Source: Paenibacillus arenosi (GTDB lineage Bacteria > Bacillota > Bacilli > Paenibacillales > Paenibacillaceae). From it: a DNA stretch of 64,000 bases. The notes below the pieces were generated by a model. That model saw only the letters and a list, made by a program, of their open reading frames with translations, did not search any database and was not told the DNA's origin. The DNA is taken from NCBI RefSeq assembly GCF_014841135.1, contig NZ_JACYTN010000006.1, forward strand, positions 62,001-126,000. The letters run 5' to 3'. Below, piece by piece: positions 9,759 to 18,217 of the stretch; the first letter of the stretch is position 1; each line of letters opens with the position of its first letter. The translations under genes were made by a program, and so were the position numbers.

Positions 9759-10442
9759 ATGTACCCTGTATTCATCCACCCTTGGAGCATAAGTGAAACA
9801 GAGGCATTTAACCTACAGCAGGAACTCGCTAAAAAAGTGATAACGGAAGATCAATTTGCAGATATCCATTATGTTGCGGGTGTAGATGTTGCATATTGCA
9901 GTCAAAGTGATCAATTAATTGCGGCTGTCGTCATTTTACATGCCGAAACCTTAGAAGTTGTTGAGTCCGTTGTTACTCAAGATACGGTTCAATTTCCATA
10001 CATACCGGGATTGTTTTCATTTAGAGAGCTGCCTTCTATCGTGAAAGCATTTAACCTAATCAAGACACCCCCTCAGTTAGTTGTATGTGATGGACAAGGA
10101 ATCGCCCATCCTAGAAGATTCGGGTTAGCCAGCCATTTAGGTATTCTTTTCGATATTCCGACGATTGGGTGTGGAAAAACGAAGTTGATAGGAGAATTCG
10201 AAGAACCCTTCATTCAAAGAGGCAACAGCTCATCCTTAACGGATAATGAAGAAGTGATAGGAAGTGTATTGCGCACTCAGGACAACATCAAGCCTATATA
10301 CGTTTCCGTAGGTCACCGTATTTCCCTCTCTACAGCTTGCGAGTGGATATTAAAGCTATCGCCAACCTATCGATTACCCGAGACGACTAGACAAGCCGAC
10401 CAGCTCGTCAGAATAACGTTATTGAAGCTGCAAGAAAAATAA
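9759..10442 (+). CDS. nfi: Endonuclease V
   Basis: A 227-aa protein of the usual endonuclease V length, preceded by AAGGAGG. Endonuclease V nicks DNA (in some lineages RNA) one base 3' to deoxyinosine and starts repair of deaminated adenine. The family's catalytic residues are visible: Asp in VAGVDVAY (near residue 40), Glu in FSFRELP (near 89), Asp in VVCDGQG (near 110), followed by HPRRFGLASH. A terminator follows. It appears to be a single-gene unit. Confidence 0.95.
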   Translation: MYPVFIHPWSISETEAFNLQQELAKKVITEDQFADIHYVAGVDVAYCSQSDQLIAAVVILHAETLEVVESVVTQDTVQFPYIPGLFSFRELPSIVKAFNLIKTPPQLVVCDGQGIAHPRRFGLASHLGILFDIPTIGCGKTKLIGEFEEPFIQRGNSSSLTDNEEVIGSVLRTQDNIKPIYVSVGHRISLSTACEWILKLSPTYRLPETTRQADQLVRITLLKLQEK

Positions 10443-10499
10443 AAGAAGGGCGGCTATTAAAGCTAACCGTCTGAGAATTTCGGAGAGAAAAGCTAAAGG

Positions 10500-10547
10500 A
10501 AAGGCATCCATCTCCCTAAAAAAAGGGAATTGGATGCCTTTTTTTAA
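10500..10547. terminator. Bidirectional intrinsic terminator between nfi and ywqK-like gene
   Basis: Inverted arms AAAGGCATCCA and TGGATGCCTTT enclose an inner pairing of TCCCT with AGGGA, and T7 follows on the plus strand. It ends nfi, and on the minus strand it lies at the very end of the YwqK-type gene. Confidence 0.85.
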
Positions 10548-10954
10548 TTTATTTTTGGTAATTGTCTAGATAAAATTAATTTATTGAATTCATCCCATTC
10601 ATTATAGCTTAATTCTATTCCTTGTTCATGTTCACTTACTGATTTGATTTTGCCACTTTCATACCAAATTGTTCTTTTTCCAATTGTTTGACCGTATTTC
10701 ATTACTTCTTCAGATTTTAACTTACCACTTCTGTAGTACTCCCGAAACATTCCCTCTTTAAATCCATTTTTGTAAAAGCAAAAATACCTCAAACATCCAT
10801 TTTCATATAATTCATAGGTTAACCCCGTAAATGGTTTTCCTCCTTCATCTTCAGGGTTATCTATGATTTCATCACTACAAGAAGTGAACCACAAATCTTC
10901 AAAATCAGATCCATTGTTTCTAATGTACTCTAGTGTATAAATATCATTTTCCAT
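10544..10954 (-). CDS. YwqK-family antitoxin (MORN-like repeats)
   Basis: A 136-aa protein with MORN-type repeats (LRYFCFYKNGFKEGMFREYY, then SGKLKSEEV and SGKIKSVSE) typical of the YwqK antitoxin family, which protects against YwqJ-type deaminase toxins. The ATG at 10954 lies just inside the 3' end of the restored deaminase frame (stop at 10944-10946), the overlap expected for a translationally coupled toxin-antitoxin pair. The partner toxin is now broken, so this is probably an orphan immunity gene. It could still protect against deaminase effectors from siblings. Family assignment is good; specificity is unknown. Confidence 0.85.
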   Translation of the reverse strand: MENDIYTLEYIRNNGSDFEDLWFTSCSDEIIDNPEDEGGKPFTGLTYELYENGCLRYFCFYKNGFKEGMFREYYRSGKLKSEEVMKYGQTIGKRTIWYESGKIKSVSEHEQGIELSYNEWDEFNKLILSRQLPKIN

Positions 10955-11882
10955 GTCGATGTTTTAATACCTCCGGTATAAATTTAGTACCCTTAGTTAT
11001 ATATTCACAGTGCGGGCATCGCGGCATTGAAGATCCAGCGGGCATTTTTTGTTTATTTTTTTGTGGATATTACATAAATCATAGAATCTTCTAAATCTGC
11101 ATCTGGTCTTTCTAATAACGCTCTATTCAGTGCTTTAACTTCGGCATGCGATCCTGCTCCTGCTGTTATAATGTAACCTTTCCTTAATCTTCTTGGGAAA
11201 CCACTGTTTCCCTCCGCTGTGTAAAGCGATGCATAAGCGAACCAACTTGCTTCCCCCGCGGATTGCTGTTTATCCACCTCAAGATGCACCTTGACCGTAT
11301 CTTTGGCAACATCGAGTATCTTCCCTTGCAAAGAAGCGCCCACGATCTTATCGTTATAAATAAAGTTCTGACGCATACTCGGCTCCTTGGACAGCTCATA
11401 GCGGAACTTAAGCAAACCGCCATCCATGCGGGCATCAACCGCAGACACTTTCCAACGGTCGCCCCGGAACGTAATATTGTCGCCCATGTTAAACACTTTG
11501 CCGCTTTCCACCTTATAAACAAGGAAATCGTCGCTGTTAGAAATATGCTCACCGTTCGCAAGGGCATATCGGTATTCATTCAAATCTTTACGGTAATCGT
11601 AGATTTCGTTATGAATCTCGCCATTGCGGCCGATTGGAACACCGCAGAAAAACTTCGGCCCGTCAGTCGTCGCATCTGGAATTAATACCGCACCAAAGTG
11701 CGAAGCAAGACGCTTTATAAATTGCCAATCTGTCTCCTCGTACTGGACAAGGCATTTCGGAATTGTTTTATTATTGGATGCCATATCGATGCAATCTGAG
11801 TTGGAGTAAGGGGCGATGATGTGGTGGATCAGATTTTCATAGCTCATCGAAGCATGTTGGAAAAAACGGGTGCGATACTGGC
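10944..11882 (-). pseudogene. VgrG-core copy fused to frameshifted YwqJ-type deaminase relic
   Basis: Bases 11197-11882 are an almost exact copy of VgrG codons about 117-345 from the gene at 15028-17754, lacking the VgrG N-terminus and start. After the residues GNSGF the frame switches to new sequence containing SHAEVKALNRALLERP, the His-Ala-Glu motif of a deaminase (HAE at about 11140-11148). The frame then stops at 11053 beside a run of seven A (minus strand, 11056-11062). Removing one A restores a frame with MPRCPHCEYITKG and FIPEVLKH, which is the second zinc motif (CPHC, 11007-11018) and tail of the YwqJ family, ending at 10944 inside the YwqK start. The copy is therefore truncated at both ends and frameshifted. 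It is a relic or a silent donor cassette. Confidence 0.85.
11197..11882. repeat. 686-bp direct repeat, copy A
   Basis: Matches 16720-17405 in the same orientation with a constant offset of 5523 bp. The lines I compared base by base were identical, and the only differences seen were two near the right end (around 11865-11870). Homologous recombination between the copies would delete the toxin and immunity genes between them. Confidence 0.93.
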
Positions 11883-11909
11883 CGGTTGAACGAAGTCAAT
11901 TGCTTAAAT

Positions 11910-11953
11910 AAAAAACAGGTTGATCATGGTCGCCTCTGACCATAATCAACCTT
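11910..11953 (-). terminator. Terminator after pentapeptide gene
   Basis: Minus-strand arms AGGTTGATTATGGTC and GACCATGATCAACCT with a short loop, followed by T6. It insulates the VgrG/YwqJ relic from transcription of the genes to its right. Confidence 0.88.
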
Positions 11954-12055
11954 CTCAATGTAACGAGAAAAGATTATTTAAGATATACATTTTAATCATG
12001 ATATGCATACAAACAAAATGATAAAGTTTTTATACAGTCACTATATTTTATTTAC

Positions 12056-12751
12056 TTAAAATGAAGACAAATCAAACTTGGCACTTTCAATATTGGCATC
12101 TTTCCACTGAACACCATCAAGAGTTGCATTAGTAAAGTCAGCACCTGAAAAATCTCCACCAGATAGATTTGCTCCAGTTAAATTGGCGCCTCTAAAATTC
12201 GCATTGCTTGCATCAACACTTGCTAAGTTTGCATAAATAAAATCGGATCCTTTAAAGTTCCCAGCGAATAGAATAGCCCCTTTCAAATCAGCTCTATCAA
12301 AAAATGTACCTTCAGCAATTATTTCTGTTAGGTTTGCCCTGTGAAAAGTTGCTTCAAACAGAGTCGAATCTGATAGGTTCCCCTTTAGAAAATTAACTTC
12401 ATTAAAACAAGTTCCTATACAAGTACTCAGTATAATTTGAGCATTTTTCATTTGCGCACCATGAAAATTTGCTTTACTTAGTATGGAATCCATTACTTCA
12501 GCCTGCTCTAGATTACTGCTACCAAAATTACTGCCTATAAAGGTACAGTCACGGAGAGAAACGTTGATTAAAGAAGATGCTCTAAAATTCACTTCATTAG
12601 CAATTAAGCGATCAGCCATCAGTTCCGATAAATCAGAAAAGGAGAGATCTGCATTTCCATTTATCTCCAAACCTCTTATAAGTTCATTATTGTACTGCGA
12701 CCTGTTAATAGCCGCCATAATTTCGGATTTTCCATCGTTGCTTCCGCTCAT
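12056..12751 (-). CDS. Pentapeptide-repeat protein, immunity-array member
   Basis: A 231-aa protein. The start ATG at 12751 is chosen because AGTGGTGG lies at good spacing; an upstream in-frame start at 12793 has none. From about residue 35 to the end it consists of A(D/N)LxX pentapeptide repeats (ANFHGAQMKNAQI, later ANFRGANLTGANLSGGDFSG), which fold as a right-handed beta helix. It lies in the store of immunity genes and toxin relics downstream of the toxin VgrG. Pentapeptide proteins occur both as immunity proteins and as structural parts of such loci, and a second one lies upstream at 18765. An immunity role is inferred from position. Confidence 0.85.
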   Translation of the reverse strand: MSGSNDGKSEIMAAINRSQYNNELIRGLEINGNADLSFSDLSELMADRLIANEVNFRASSLINVSLRDCTFIGSNFGSSNLEQAEVMDSILSKANFHGAQMKNAQIILSTCIGTCFNEVNFLKGNLSDSTLFEATFHRANLTEIIAEGTFFDRADLKGAILFAGNFKGSDFIYANLASVDASNANFRGANLTGANLSGGDFSGADFTNATLDGVQWKDANIESAKFDLSSF

Positions 12752-12836
12752 AACCTCACCACCACTCAACTTAGAAACATGTAAAAAAATCAATTATTTA
12801 TTCTTATTGTTATTTAAAACTCTCTATATATTTTTT

Positions 12837-13610
12837 TCATTTATCACCTACAGTAAACTGTACTGTTCTATTATCTTTTAGATTAAAGTTCGGAATAGCT
12901 AATACCTCTGTTTCTTGAAGATAATTCATCGACTGTAACCAAGCACTTAGTAATTGATCTGGGGTTGATAACCACGGTTCTTTTACAACATCAATTTGTA
13001 TTCCCCCCCATTCATTTTCACTAACTATGGCTGGCGTGTTTAACAATGAAGATTCACCAATCAATTCTACGATATCCTCACCAAAATATGTTCGATGACC
13101 AAGCCCAAGAGGACCCACAGGTCCAAAGTTGACAGGAGCAGGTTGTGCACAAAAATTCATCCATCTGTGAAGACGTTGTTGATCCGTTTTCCAAGGAACT
13201 GTGGAAGGCCAAAAAATATGGGTATTACCATATCTCGGCTTAACAATCTGAGCTATACTATCAGATAATTCAAATAACAATGGCCATAATGTTCGAGGCA
13301 TTGAGTTAAATTTGAAATGTAAAAATGATCTAAAGCTATAACCCAGACTAAAACTTCCTTCATATTTTAAATTCTCAGTTCTATGAAGATATATTTCTGT
13401 ATCCTTGAATGGAGAAGCTAGTACTCTTTCTAATACATCACTTTTATTATAGGTTAATCGTGTCATTTCATTCGGCCCCCACTGTGTAGGGATTAGCTGT
13501 TCAATTTGTTCTAGTACATTTAATAAACTATTCAATAGAATTTCATTATCTAGTGACACTGACGGGAACATAGAAATCGTAAACACGCTTGGTAATTTAT
13601 TGTTTTCCAA
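12837..13610 (-). CDS. Imm52-like putative immunity protein
   Basis: A 257-aa soluble protein starting with TTG behind a strong AGGAGG. It begins FTISMFPSVSLDNEILL, contains HRWMNFCAQPAPVNFGPVG and TYFGEDIVELIG, and has a late WGGIQIDVVKEPW segment. This layout resembles the Imm52 immunity family from memory, without a search. A short C-terminal toxin relic ends about 34 bp upstream of its start, so gene order is toxin tail then immunity, as in polymorphic toxin cassettes. No membrane segment is visible. Family confidence is moderate; the immunity role follows mainly from context. Confidence 0.6.
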   Translation of the reverse strand: MENNKLPSVFTISMFPSVSLDNEILLNSLLNVLEQIEQLIPTQWGPNEMTRLTYNKSDVLERVLASPFKDTEIYLHRTENLKYEGSFSLGYSFRSFLHFKFNSMPRTLWPLLFELSDSIAQIVKPRYGNTHIFWPSTVPWKTDQQRLHRWMNFCAQPAPVNFGPVGPLGLGHRTYFGEDIVELIGESSLLNTPAIVSENEWGGIQIDVVKEPWLSTPDQLLSAWLQSMNYLQETEVLAIPNFNLKDNRTVQFTVGDK

Positions 13611-13643
13611 TCTTATCTTCCTCCTGATTGTCCTATCCTCAAC

Positions 13644-13715
13644 TTATAACTCAGACCAGTAACCTTCTCCTGTTTCAACATCCACAATCCATTTATGCGT
13701 GACTTTTTTACTTAA
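13644..13715 (-). pseudogene. Relic of a toxin C-terminus
   Basis: A short minus-strand frame reads KKVTHKWIVDVETGEGYWSEL and then stop, immediately before the Imm52-like gene. It has no start and is cut on its 5' side by the terminator at 13730-13761. The sequence looks like the last residues of a secreted toxin domain, matching the immunity gene that follows. The toxin family is not recognised. Confidence 0.45.
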
Positions 13716-13729
13716 GCACGTAATAACAC

Positions 13730-13761
13730 AAAAAATAGCTGCCGAGACTTCTCGGCAGCAT
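13730..13761 (-). terminator. Terminator after SUFU-like gene
   Basis: Perfect minus-strand arms GCTGCCGAGA and TCTCGGCAGC with a 2-base loop, then a run of T. It ends the transcript carrying the toxin VgrG, the 162-aa gene and the SUFU-like gene. Confidence 0.88.
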
Positions 13762-13801
13762 ATATGTGACTAAAAATGGCTTCTACGTGTACTTGCTACT
13801 T

Positions 13802-14452
13802 TTAAGACTTACACATATTAATTCTATTAATATCAACTATGTCGTTTACGTCATACTCATCAAATTTTTCTAGAACTGCGTTAAATCCATTTGTAAGATG
13901 AAACTCCATTTCTTCCTTGTAGATTGGGAAAACTACTAAAAACTGAATTGTCTTTTCCTCACTAATATCTAAAGAAAAAAAGCCCTCATCTTCACGAATT
14001 GGAGGTAGTAACAACATACAAGAAAACTTAGTATTACTTGCAATAGGTTCTGGCGGCTCACCGTTAGGAATTGTATCCCCGTAGCAAAACCAAGTATCTC
14101 TTTCATTCGGAAATTTCCCAAGCTTTCTAAGCCACCCTAGCGGCCAATACTCCTCAAATTCTTTAATGTTATCTTTGGTAACAGGCCAAGAAGCAGGAAG
14201 ATACATCATTAACTCTGTATATTTCCAATCTTCATTTTCTTCAGAAACATTTGAAGGAACTAAACTCATTCCTGATGTAATAATTGTATGGTAGTTTCGT
14301 TTTTCATTTGCTTCGAAAATTACTAAATTAATATTCAAACTCTCAGAAACACTCTCTATATTAATCAAGCTTGGCTCCCCAATAAATTTACGAAAGTGTT
14401 CTAATAAAATTAAATTATCATGGTTTGGTTTATTGACTATCAAAAGATTCAT
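13802..14452 (-). CDS. Suppressor-of-fused (SUFU) domain protein, putative immunity
   Basis: A 216-aa protein with the bacterial SUFU-domain layout: a central YTELMMYLPASWPV segment, WPLGWLRKLGKFP, then TWFCYGDTIPNGEPPEPIA, and a final FLVVFPIYKEEMEF. Bacterial SUFU proteins are a known immunity superfamily in polymorphic toxin systems. It lies second downstream of the VgrG toxin gene and before a terminator, so it is co-transcribed with the effector. It could protect against the present toxin or one formerly encoded here. Family confidence is good. Confidence 0.82.
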   Translation of the reverse strand: MNLLIVNKPNHDNLILLEHFRKFIGEPSLINIESVSESLNINLVIFEANEKRNYHTIITSGMSLVPSNVSEENEDWKYTELMMYLPASWPVTKDNIKEFEEYWPLGWLRKLGKFPNERDTWFCYGDTIPNGEPPEPIASNTKFSCMLLLPPIREDEGFFSLDISEEKTIQFLVVFPIYKEEMEFHLTNGFNAVLEKFDEYDVNDIVDINRINMCKS

Positions 14453-14520
14453 CCCTTTTTATAAATAATCTTACTTGACGCACGCTATAAAATAGATCAT
14501 CTGTGCAGCTGTAGCAATTA

Positions 14521-15009
14521 CTAAAATACTAGCAAAGTCCCTTCGGGCGACTTTCCTTTCCATCCACATGGTATATGCCCGAACTCATACAATTCAAATA
14601 ACTCCGTATGGAAACCAGGTTGTATATATGGGCTATATGCATATTCCATCATAGCAGTTAGTAAATCCCACTCGATACTATCATATACTGAAGTTTTTAA
14701 ATTGTTATCTTGTATAAACGTCGAAACCTTCTTCAACTCACCCTCAGACAGCAGCTTTTTTGCTTGTATCGTAATCTTGTTCCATTCTCTATACTCTTGA
14801 CGAAAATTTTCATGAAGAGAAGACGTTAATCGATTCCGTATCTGTAGTTTCAAATTATCCCAATTTGAATTGATATTTTTTTCAACATCTCCCCAGTTTT
14901 TAGCATAGACAAATTTCGTACCAGCTTTGTCAATCTGCCTCCCACAATTACTAAACCAATCTATTTTAGTAATTCTTTCATCATAGAATTCATTTACGGA
15001 TTTTAACAA
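14521..15009 (-). CDS. Putative cognate immunity protein of the VgrG toxin
   Basis: A 162-aa predicted helical, soluble protein whose start lies 18 bp after the VgrG-toxin stop. The gene directly behind a polymorphic toxin is normally its immunity gene. It has no recognised domain. It has a tryptophan- and charge-rich N-terminal half, a lysine-rich helix around residues 80-105 and a C-terminal CGWKGKSPEGTLLVF. The role is inferred solely from position. Confidence 0.6.
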   Translation of the reverse strand: MLKSVNEFYDERITKIDWFSNCGRQIDKAGTKFVYAKNWGDVEKNINSNWDNLKLQIRNRLTSSLHENFRQEYREWNKITIQAKKLLSEGELKKVSTFIQDNNLKTSVYDSIEWDLLTAMMEYAYSPYIQPGFHTELFELYEFGHIPCGWKGKSPEGTLLVF

Positions 15010-15027
15010 TTAATAAACCTCCTATTT

Positions 15028-17754
15028 TTACTTTAATTTTATTCGCGTGAATAAATGTTTATGGATAGAATTTATTTGTCCTGGTATTTTCGGAATTGGA
15101 TCATCATCATTTAAACCATATAATAATCTCTGTTCTCTTGCTTTTTCAACAGCACTTAATGCTTGTTTTTTATTCAAACCTGCTTTTCTTAAGGATTTGT
15201 ACAATGCCAAACTATACTCTGCGTTTGTCGGCATTAGTCCTTTCTTATCCCCTTTACGGTATCTATTAAAGAACTCTTCCATAGTTTTATGTGCCATAAA
15301 GTGCGGAGAGCCAATATCCTTAAATGCATTTCCTTCTAATTCTATGGTGTAACCTTCTTCAGATGGAATTACTTCATTTCCATTTCCATCTTTCTTAAAT
15401 GCAGCATCTTGATTGAGATGATGTTTTTGATTTCCAGACTTGTCATTTTTCCACTCGCCGTATTTCTTAATTTTAATCTCATCATCAGAATTACTTCTAT
15501 CCTTCCCGTCATTTTCCTGCTTATGTTTCTCATCTTTGTTTTTATCATTGCCTTTACCTGAACCGCCTTTACCAAGACCTTGGCCGTTATTTTCAGCCAT
15601 CTCAGCTTGAGCTTTCAAGTAGTTCTTCTGGACCTCAGTTTGCTTTATTTTCTGATGCTTAATCCGTCTAGATGGAATCCTTCCACCACCGTTTGGTGCA
15701 AGTTCCCATCCTCCTAAACGTTCAATAAAATTATCGAATCCTTCTTGAAGTCTTTCGCCCAAATCTTTGAGATTGCTTTGGATTCCATCCATTTTACTCT
15801 TAAGTTTTTTCACTATATTACTCATCGACAAATTACTAAGCAAATTCCGCGCAGAGGTCAGCACACCCCCAAGCTGCGACCACACCCGCCGCACATTTTT
15901 CAAAATGTCAGCCTTGTCGATAACGTTCTTCAAACGGTCGCCTGCCTTGACGATCTTCACCCCGGCCTTAATAACGGCTTGTCCTGCTTTGCTTCCTTTC
16001 GCGGCTTTGCCAATCTTACGCGCCCATTTTGCTCCGGTCGCTACTTGTCCTCCAATCGGGCATGCTGCTGCAAAAGATAACGCAGCTCCAACATAATCGC
16101 CACGCCCTAATGAGATCGCCCCGTTCGCAAGGTCAGCCACTTCACCGACTACCGGAATCATCCCGACTACATCGAGTGCCAATTGCACACCATCCAGCAA
16201 GCTGCCCCAGAACGACTTTTTCTCCGGCTTCGGTGCTTCCTCAATTTGCACTTCAGCTGCATCCAGCTCTGGCATCGGCGCAACCGTAACAGGGTTCTTC
16301 TTCAGCCCTTCCACTTTAATAACCGAAGCCTGAATATCCGTCTGCCCATCTAAAATAATGCTGCTCGTATCGCAGGTCATCTCAACGCCTTCTTGTGCGG
16401 AAATGACGAGCTTTTTCGTCGCATCGAGGCTCATATTCTTTTTCGACGTTATCGTCAAAGGCTTATCGCTCTTCACGACAATCCCGCCATCATCCGTCAT
16501 TCGGATAAAAATACTTCCCGCTTGCGCGGTCAGCGACACCTCACTAGGCGTCATCTTCAGCTCCTTGCCGTTCGGTGCTCCCCAATACTTTACGCTTGGA
16601 TCAGCATGTTTCGGCGAGCTGCCACCTCCTTTGCGGACGGAACTCATCGCAGTAGCATTCTTCTCTTCCCCATCTGGGAAGTAAAGCATAACGGAATCGC
16701 CTTTCTCTGGCATACAATAGAAACCACTGTTTCCCTCCGCTGTGTAAAGCGATGCATAAGCGAACCAACTTGCTTCCCCCGCGGATTGCTGTTTATCCAC
16801 CTCAAGATGCACCTTGACCGTATCTTTGGCAACATCGAGTATCTTCCCTTGCAAAGAAGCGCCCACGATCTTATCGTTATAAATAAAGTTCTGACGCATA
16901 CTCGGCTCCTTGGACAGCTCATAGCGGAACTTAAGCAAACCGCCATCCATGCGGGCATCAACCGCAGACACTTTCCAACGGTCGCCCCGGAACGTAATAT
17001 TGTCGCCCATGTTAAACACTTTGCCGCTTTCCACCTTATAAACAAGGAAATCGTCGCTGTTAGAAATATGCTCACCGTTCGCAAGGGCATATCGGTATTC
17101 ATTCAAATCTTTACGGTAATCGTAGATTTCGTTATGAATCTCGCCATTGCGGCCGATTGGAACACCGCAGAAAAACTTCGGCCCGTCAGTCGTCGCATCT
17201 GGAATTAATACCGCACCAAAGTGCGAAGCAAGACGCTTTATAAATTGCCAATCTGTCTCCTCGTACTGGACAAGGCATTTCGGAATTGTTTTATTATTGG
17301 ATGCCATATCGATGCAATCTGAGTTGGAGTAAGGGGCGATGATGTGGTGGATCAGATTTTCATAGCTCATCGAAGCATGTTGGAAAGAACGTGTGCGATA
17401 CTGGCGATCATACAGAACCGTATAAGATTCCGCTTCAACCGTTATATAATAAATACCGCGAACCATGCGAACCTCAAGGTTCGTCATTAATCCACGGAAC
17501 AGCGGCTTGCTATCCCCGCCTGCGTTATCCTTTACAAACAAAGCAATCAGATCATTGCTTGTCGATTCGAAAATGCAGCTGTGCCTTTTCTGCTCCGGGA
17601 TGATCCCGGTTAGCACCAGCTTAGCGTGCTCATTCACCCTGCGCTCTAAGCGCACATCGGTAATCTGCTGGATGTCATAAGGTGAATCGAAGCGGATATG
17701 TTCCAAGCCATAAAATTTATCTATCCCCGACACCTGCACCTCTCCCTTTAACAC
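15028..17754 (-). CDS. VgrG-like spike with C-terminal nuclease-like toxin
   Basis: A 908-aa effector. Residues 1-480 are a VgrG/phage gp27-gp5-like spike (VRMVRGIYYITVEAESYTVL early, YTAEGNSGFYCMPEKGD at about 335-352, then beta-helix repeats). Residues about 500-640 form a pre-toxin segment with hydrophobic stretches (VVGMIPVVGEVADLANG) like those that escort polymorphic toxins to membranes. A charged, low-complexity linker (about 700-770) follows. The last 135 residues contain KHHLNQDAAF, FMAHKTMEEFFNRYR and PTNAEYSLALYKSL. The double-His motif suggests an HNH/treble-clef-type nuclease (SHH/LHH-like), not proven. The 686-bp block 16720-17405 inside the spike part is duplicated downstream. 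The protein is probably loaded on the tube tip with the DUF4280 cap encoded next to it. Confidence 0.88.
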   Translation of the reverse strand: MLKGEVQVSGIDKFYGLEHIRFDSPYDIQQITDVRLERRVNEHAKLVLTGIIPEQKRHSCIFESTSNDLIALFVKDNAGGDSKPLFRGLMTNLEVRMVRGIYYITVEAESYTVLYDRQYRTRSFQHASMSYENLIHHIIAPYSNSDCIDMASNNKTIPKCLVQYEETDWQFIKRLASHFGAVLIPDATTDGPKFFCGVPIGRNGEIHNEIYDYRKDLNEYRYALANGEHISNSDDFLVYKVESGKVFNMGDNITFRGDRWKVSAVDARMDGGLLKFRYELSKEPSMRQNFIYNDKIVGASLQGKILDVAKDTVKVHLEVDKQQSAGEASWFAYASLYTAEGNSGFYCMPEKGDSVMLYFPDGEEKNATAMSSVRKGGGSSPKHADPSVKYWGAPNGKELKMTPSEVSLTAQAGSIFIRMTDDGGIVVKSDKPLTITSKKNMSLDATKKLVISAQEGVEMTCDTSSIILDGQTDIQASVIKVEGLKKNPVTVAPMPELDAAEVQIEEAPKPEKKSFWGSLLDGVQLALDVVGMIPVVGEVADLANGAISLGRGDYVGAALSFAAACPIGGQVATGAKWARKIGKAAKGSKAGQAVIKAGVKIVKAGDRLKNVIDKADILKNVRRVWSQLGGVLTSARNLLSNLSMSNIVKKLKSKMDGIQSNLKDLGERLQEGFDNFIERLGGWELAPNGGGRIPSRRIKHQKIKQTEVQKNYLKAQAEMAENNGQGLGKGGSGKGNDKNKDEKHKQENDGKDRSNSDDEIKIKKYGEWKNDKSGNQKHHLNQDAAFKKDGNGNEVIPSEEGYTIELEGNAFKDIGSPHFMAHKTMEEFFNRYRKGDKKGLMPTNAEYSLALYKSLRKAGLNKKQALSAVEKAREQRLLYGLNDDDPIPKIPGQINSIHKHLFTRIKLK
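16720..17405. repeat. 686-bp direct repeat, copy B (inside vgrG)
   Basis: Direct-repeat partner of 11197-11882. It covers VgrG codons about 117-345. The right boundary lies at ATACTGGC, after which the two copies diverge. The left boundary is the codon after GNSGF. Confidence 0.93.
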
Positions 17755-17760
17755 CGTGTG

Positions 17761-18198
17761 TTATGCCAAATCTTGACCATCGTCTTCAATCTTCAAATCC
17801 CCGCAGTACAAGCACATATTTGTACAGTCATTGAGCATTGCAGGCTCATTTTCAATAAGGACGTCGGTCTTTCCACCTTGCCAAGGCATCGTTACCATCG
17901 GCGTACACGGCACTGGCTTCAAAATATCTCCATTCGCAGCAGTCCCTGAAGCAACCGCTGGATTTTGAATACTTAAGCATTTTCCAAATGGCTGTATATT
18001 AAGATTTGGCTTATAATCAGCCGTGCTCATTTGTGGCTTGCCCTTTACGAACGCCCCATGACTTACTGGCATATGGAGCCGCGTCATCTTCGTCCCATAC
18101 GAACAAGATATAATTGCACCAGCGACTACATAGCTTTTTTGTGGATTACCAAGTGCAGGGATCATACTTAATGCCGTGCTCATTAATGATCCGAACAT
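17761..18198 (-). CDS. DUF4280 (PAAR-like) spike-tip protein
   Basis: A 145-aa protein with the DUF4280/PAAR-like layout: VVAGAIISCSYGTKMTRLHM at about 25-44, HGAFVKGKPQMSTADYKP in the middle, PFGKCLSIQNPAV, then KPVPCTPMVTMPWQGGKTDV and ANDCTNMCLYCGD-type cysteines at the end. PAAR-type proteins cap the VgrG spike with a metal-stabilised tip and help sort effectors. It starts directly upstream of the toxin VgrG (6-bp gap between genes), consistent with a co-assembled tip. The conserved Cys residues probably bind zinc. Family confidence is high. Confidence 0.9.
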   Translation of the reverse strand: MFGSLMSTALSMIPALGNPQKSYVVAGAIISCSYGTKMTRLHMPVSHGAFVKGKPQMSTADYKPNLNIQPFGKCLSIQNPAVASGTAANGDILKPVPCTPMVTMPWQGGKTDVLIENEPAMLNDCTNMCLYCGDLKIEDDGQDLA

Positions 18199-18217
18199 AA
18201 TGCAGCCCCCTCTCGAT

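Noticed and set aside
9614-9796. Short open frame before endonuclease V
   Set aside because: No ribosome site, low complexity, and it overlaps the true nfi start.
16393-17208. 271-aa plus-strand open frame over the vgrG toxin gene
   Set aside because: It lies antisense within a confident VgrG coding region, and the same frame recurs at 11263-11685 only because the DNA is duplicated there.
10944-17754. Insertion sequence or transposon as the cause of the VgrG duplication
   Set aside because: No transposase gene, terminal inverted repeats or target-site duplication was seen around the copies.
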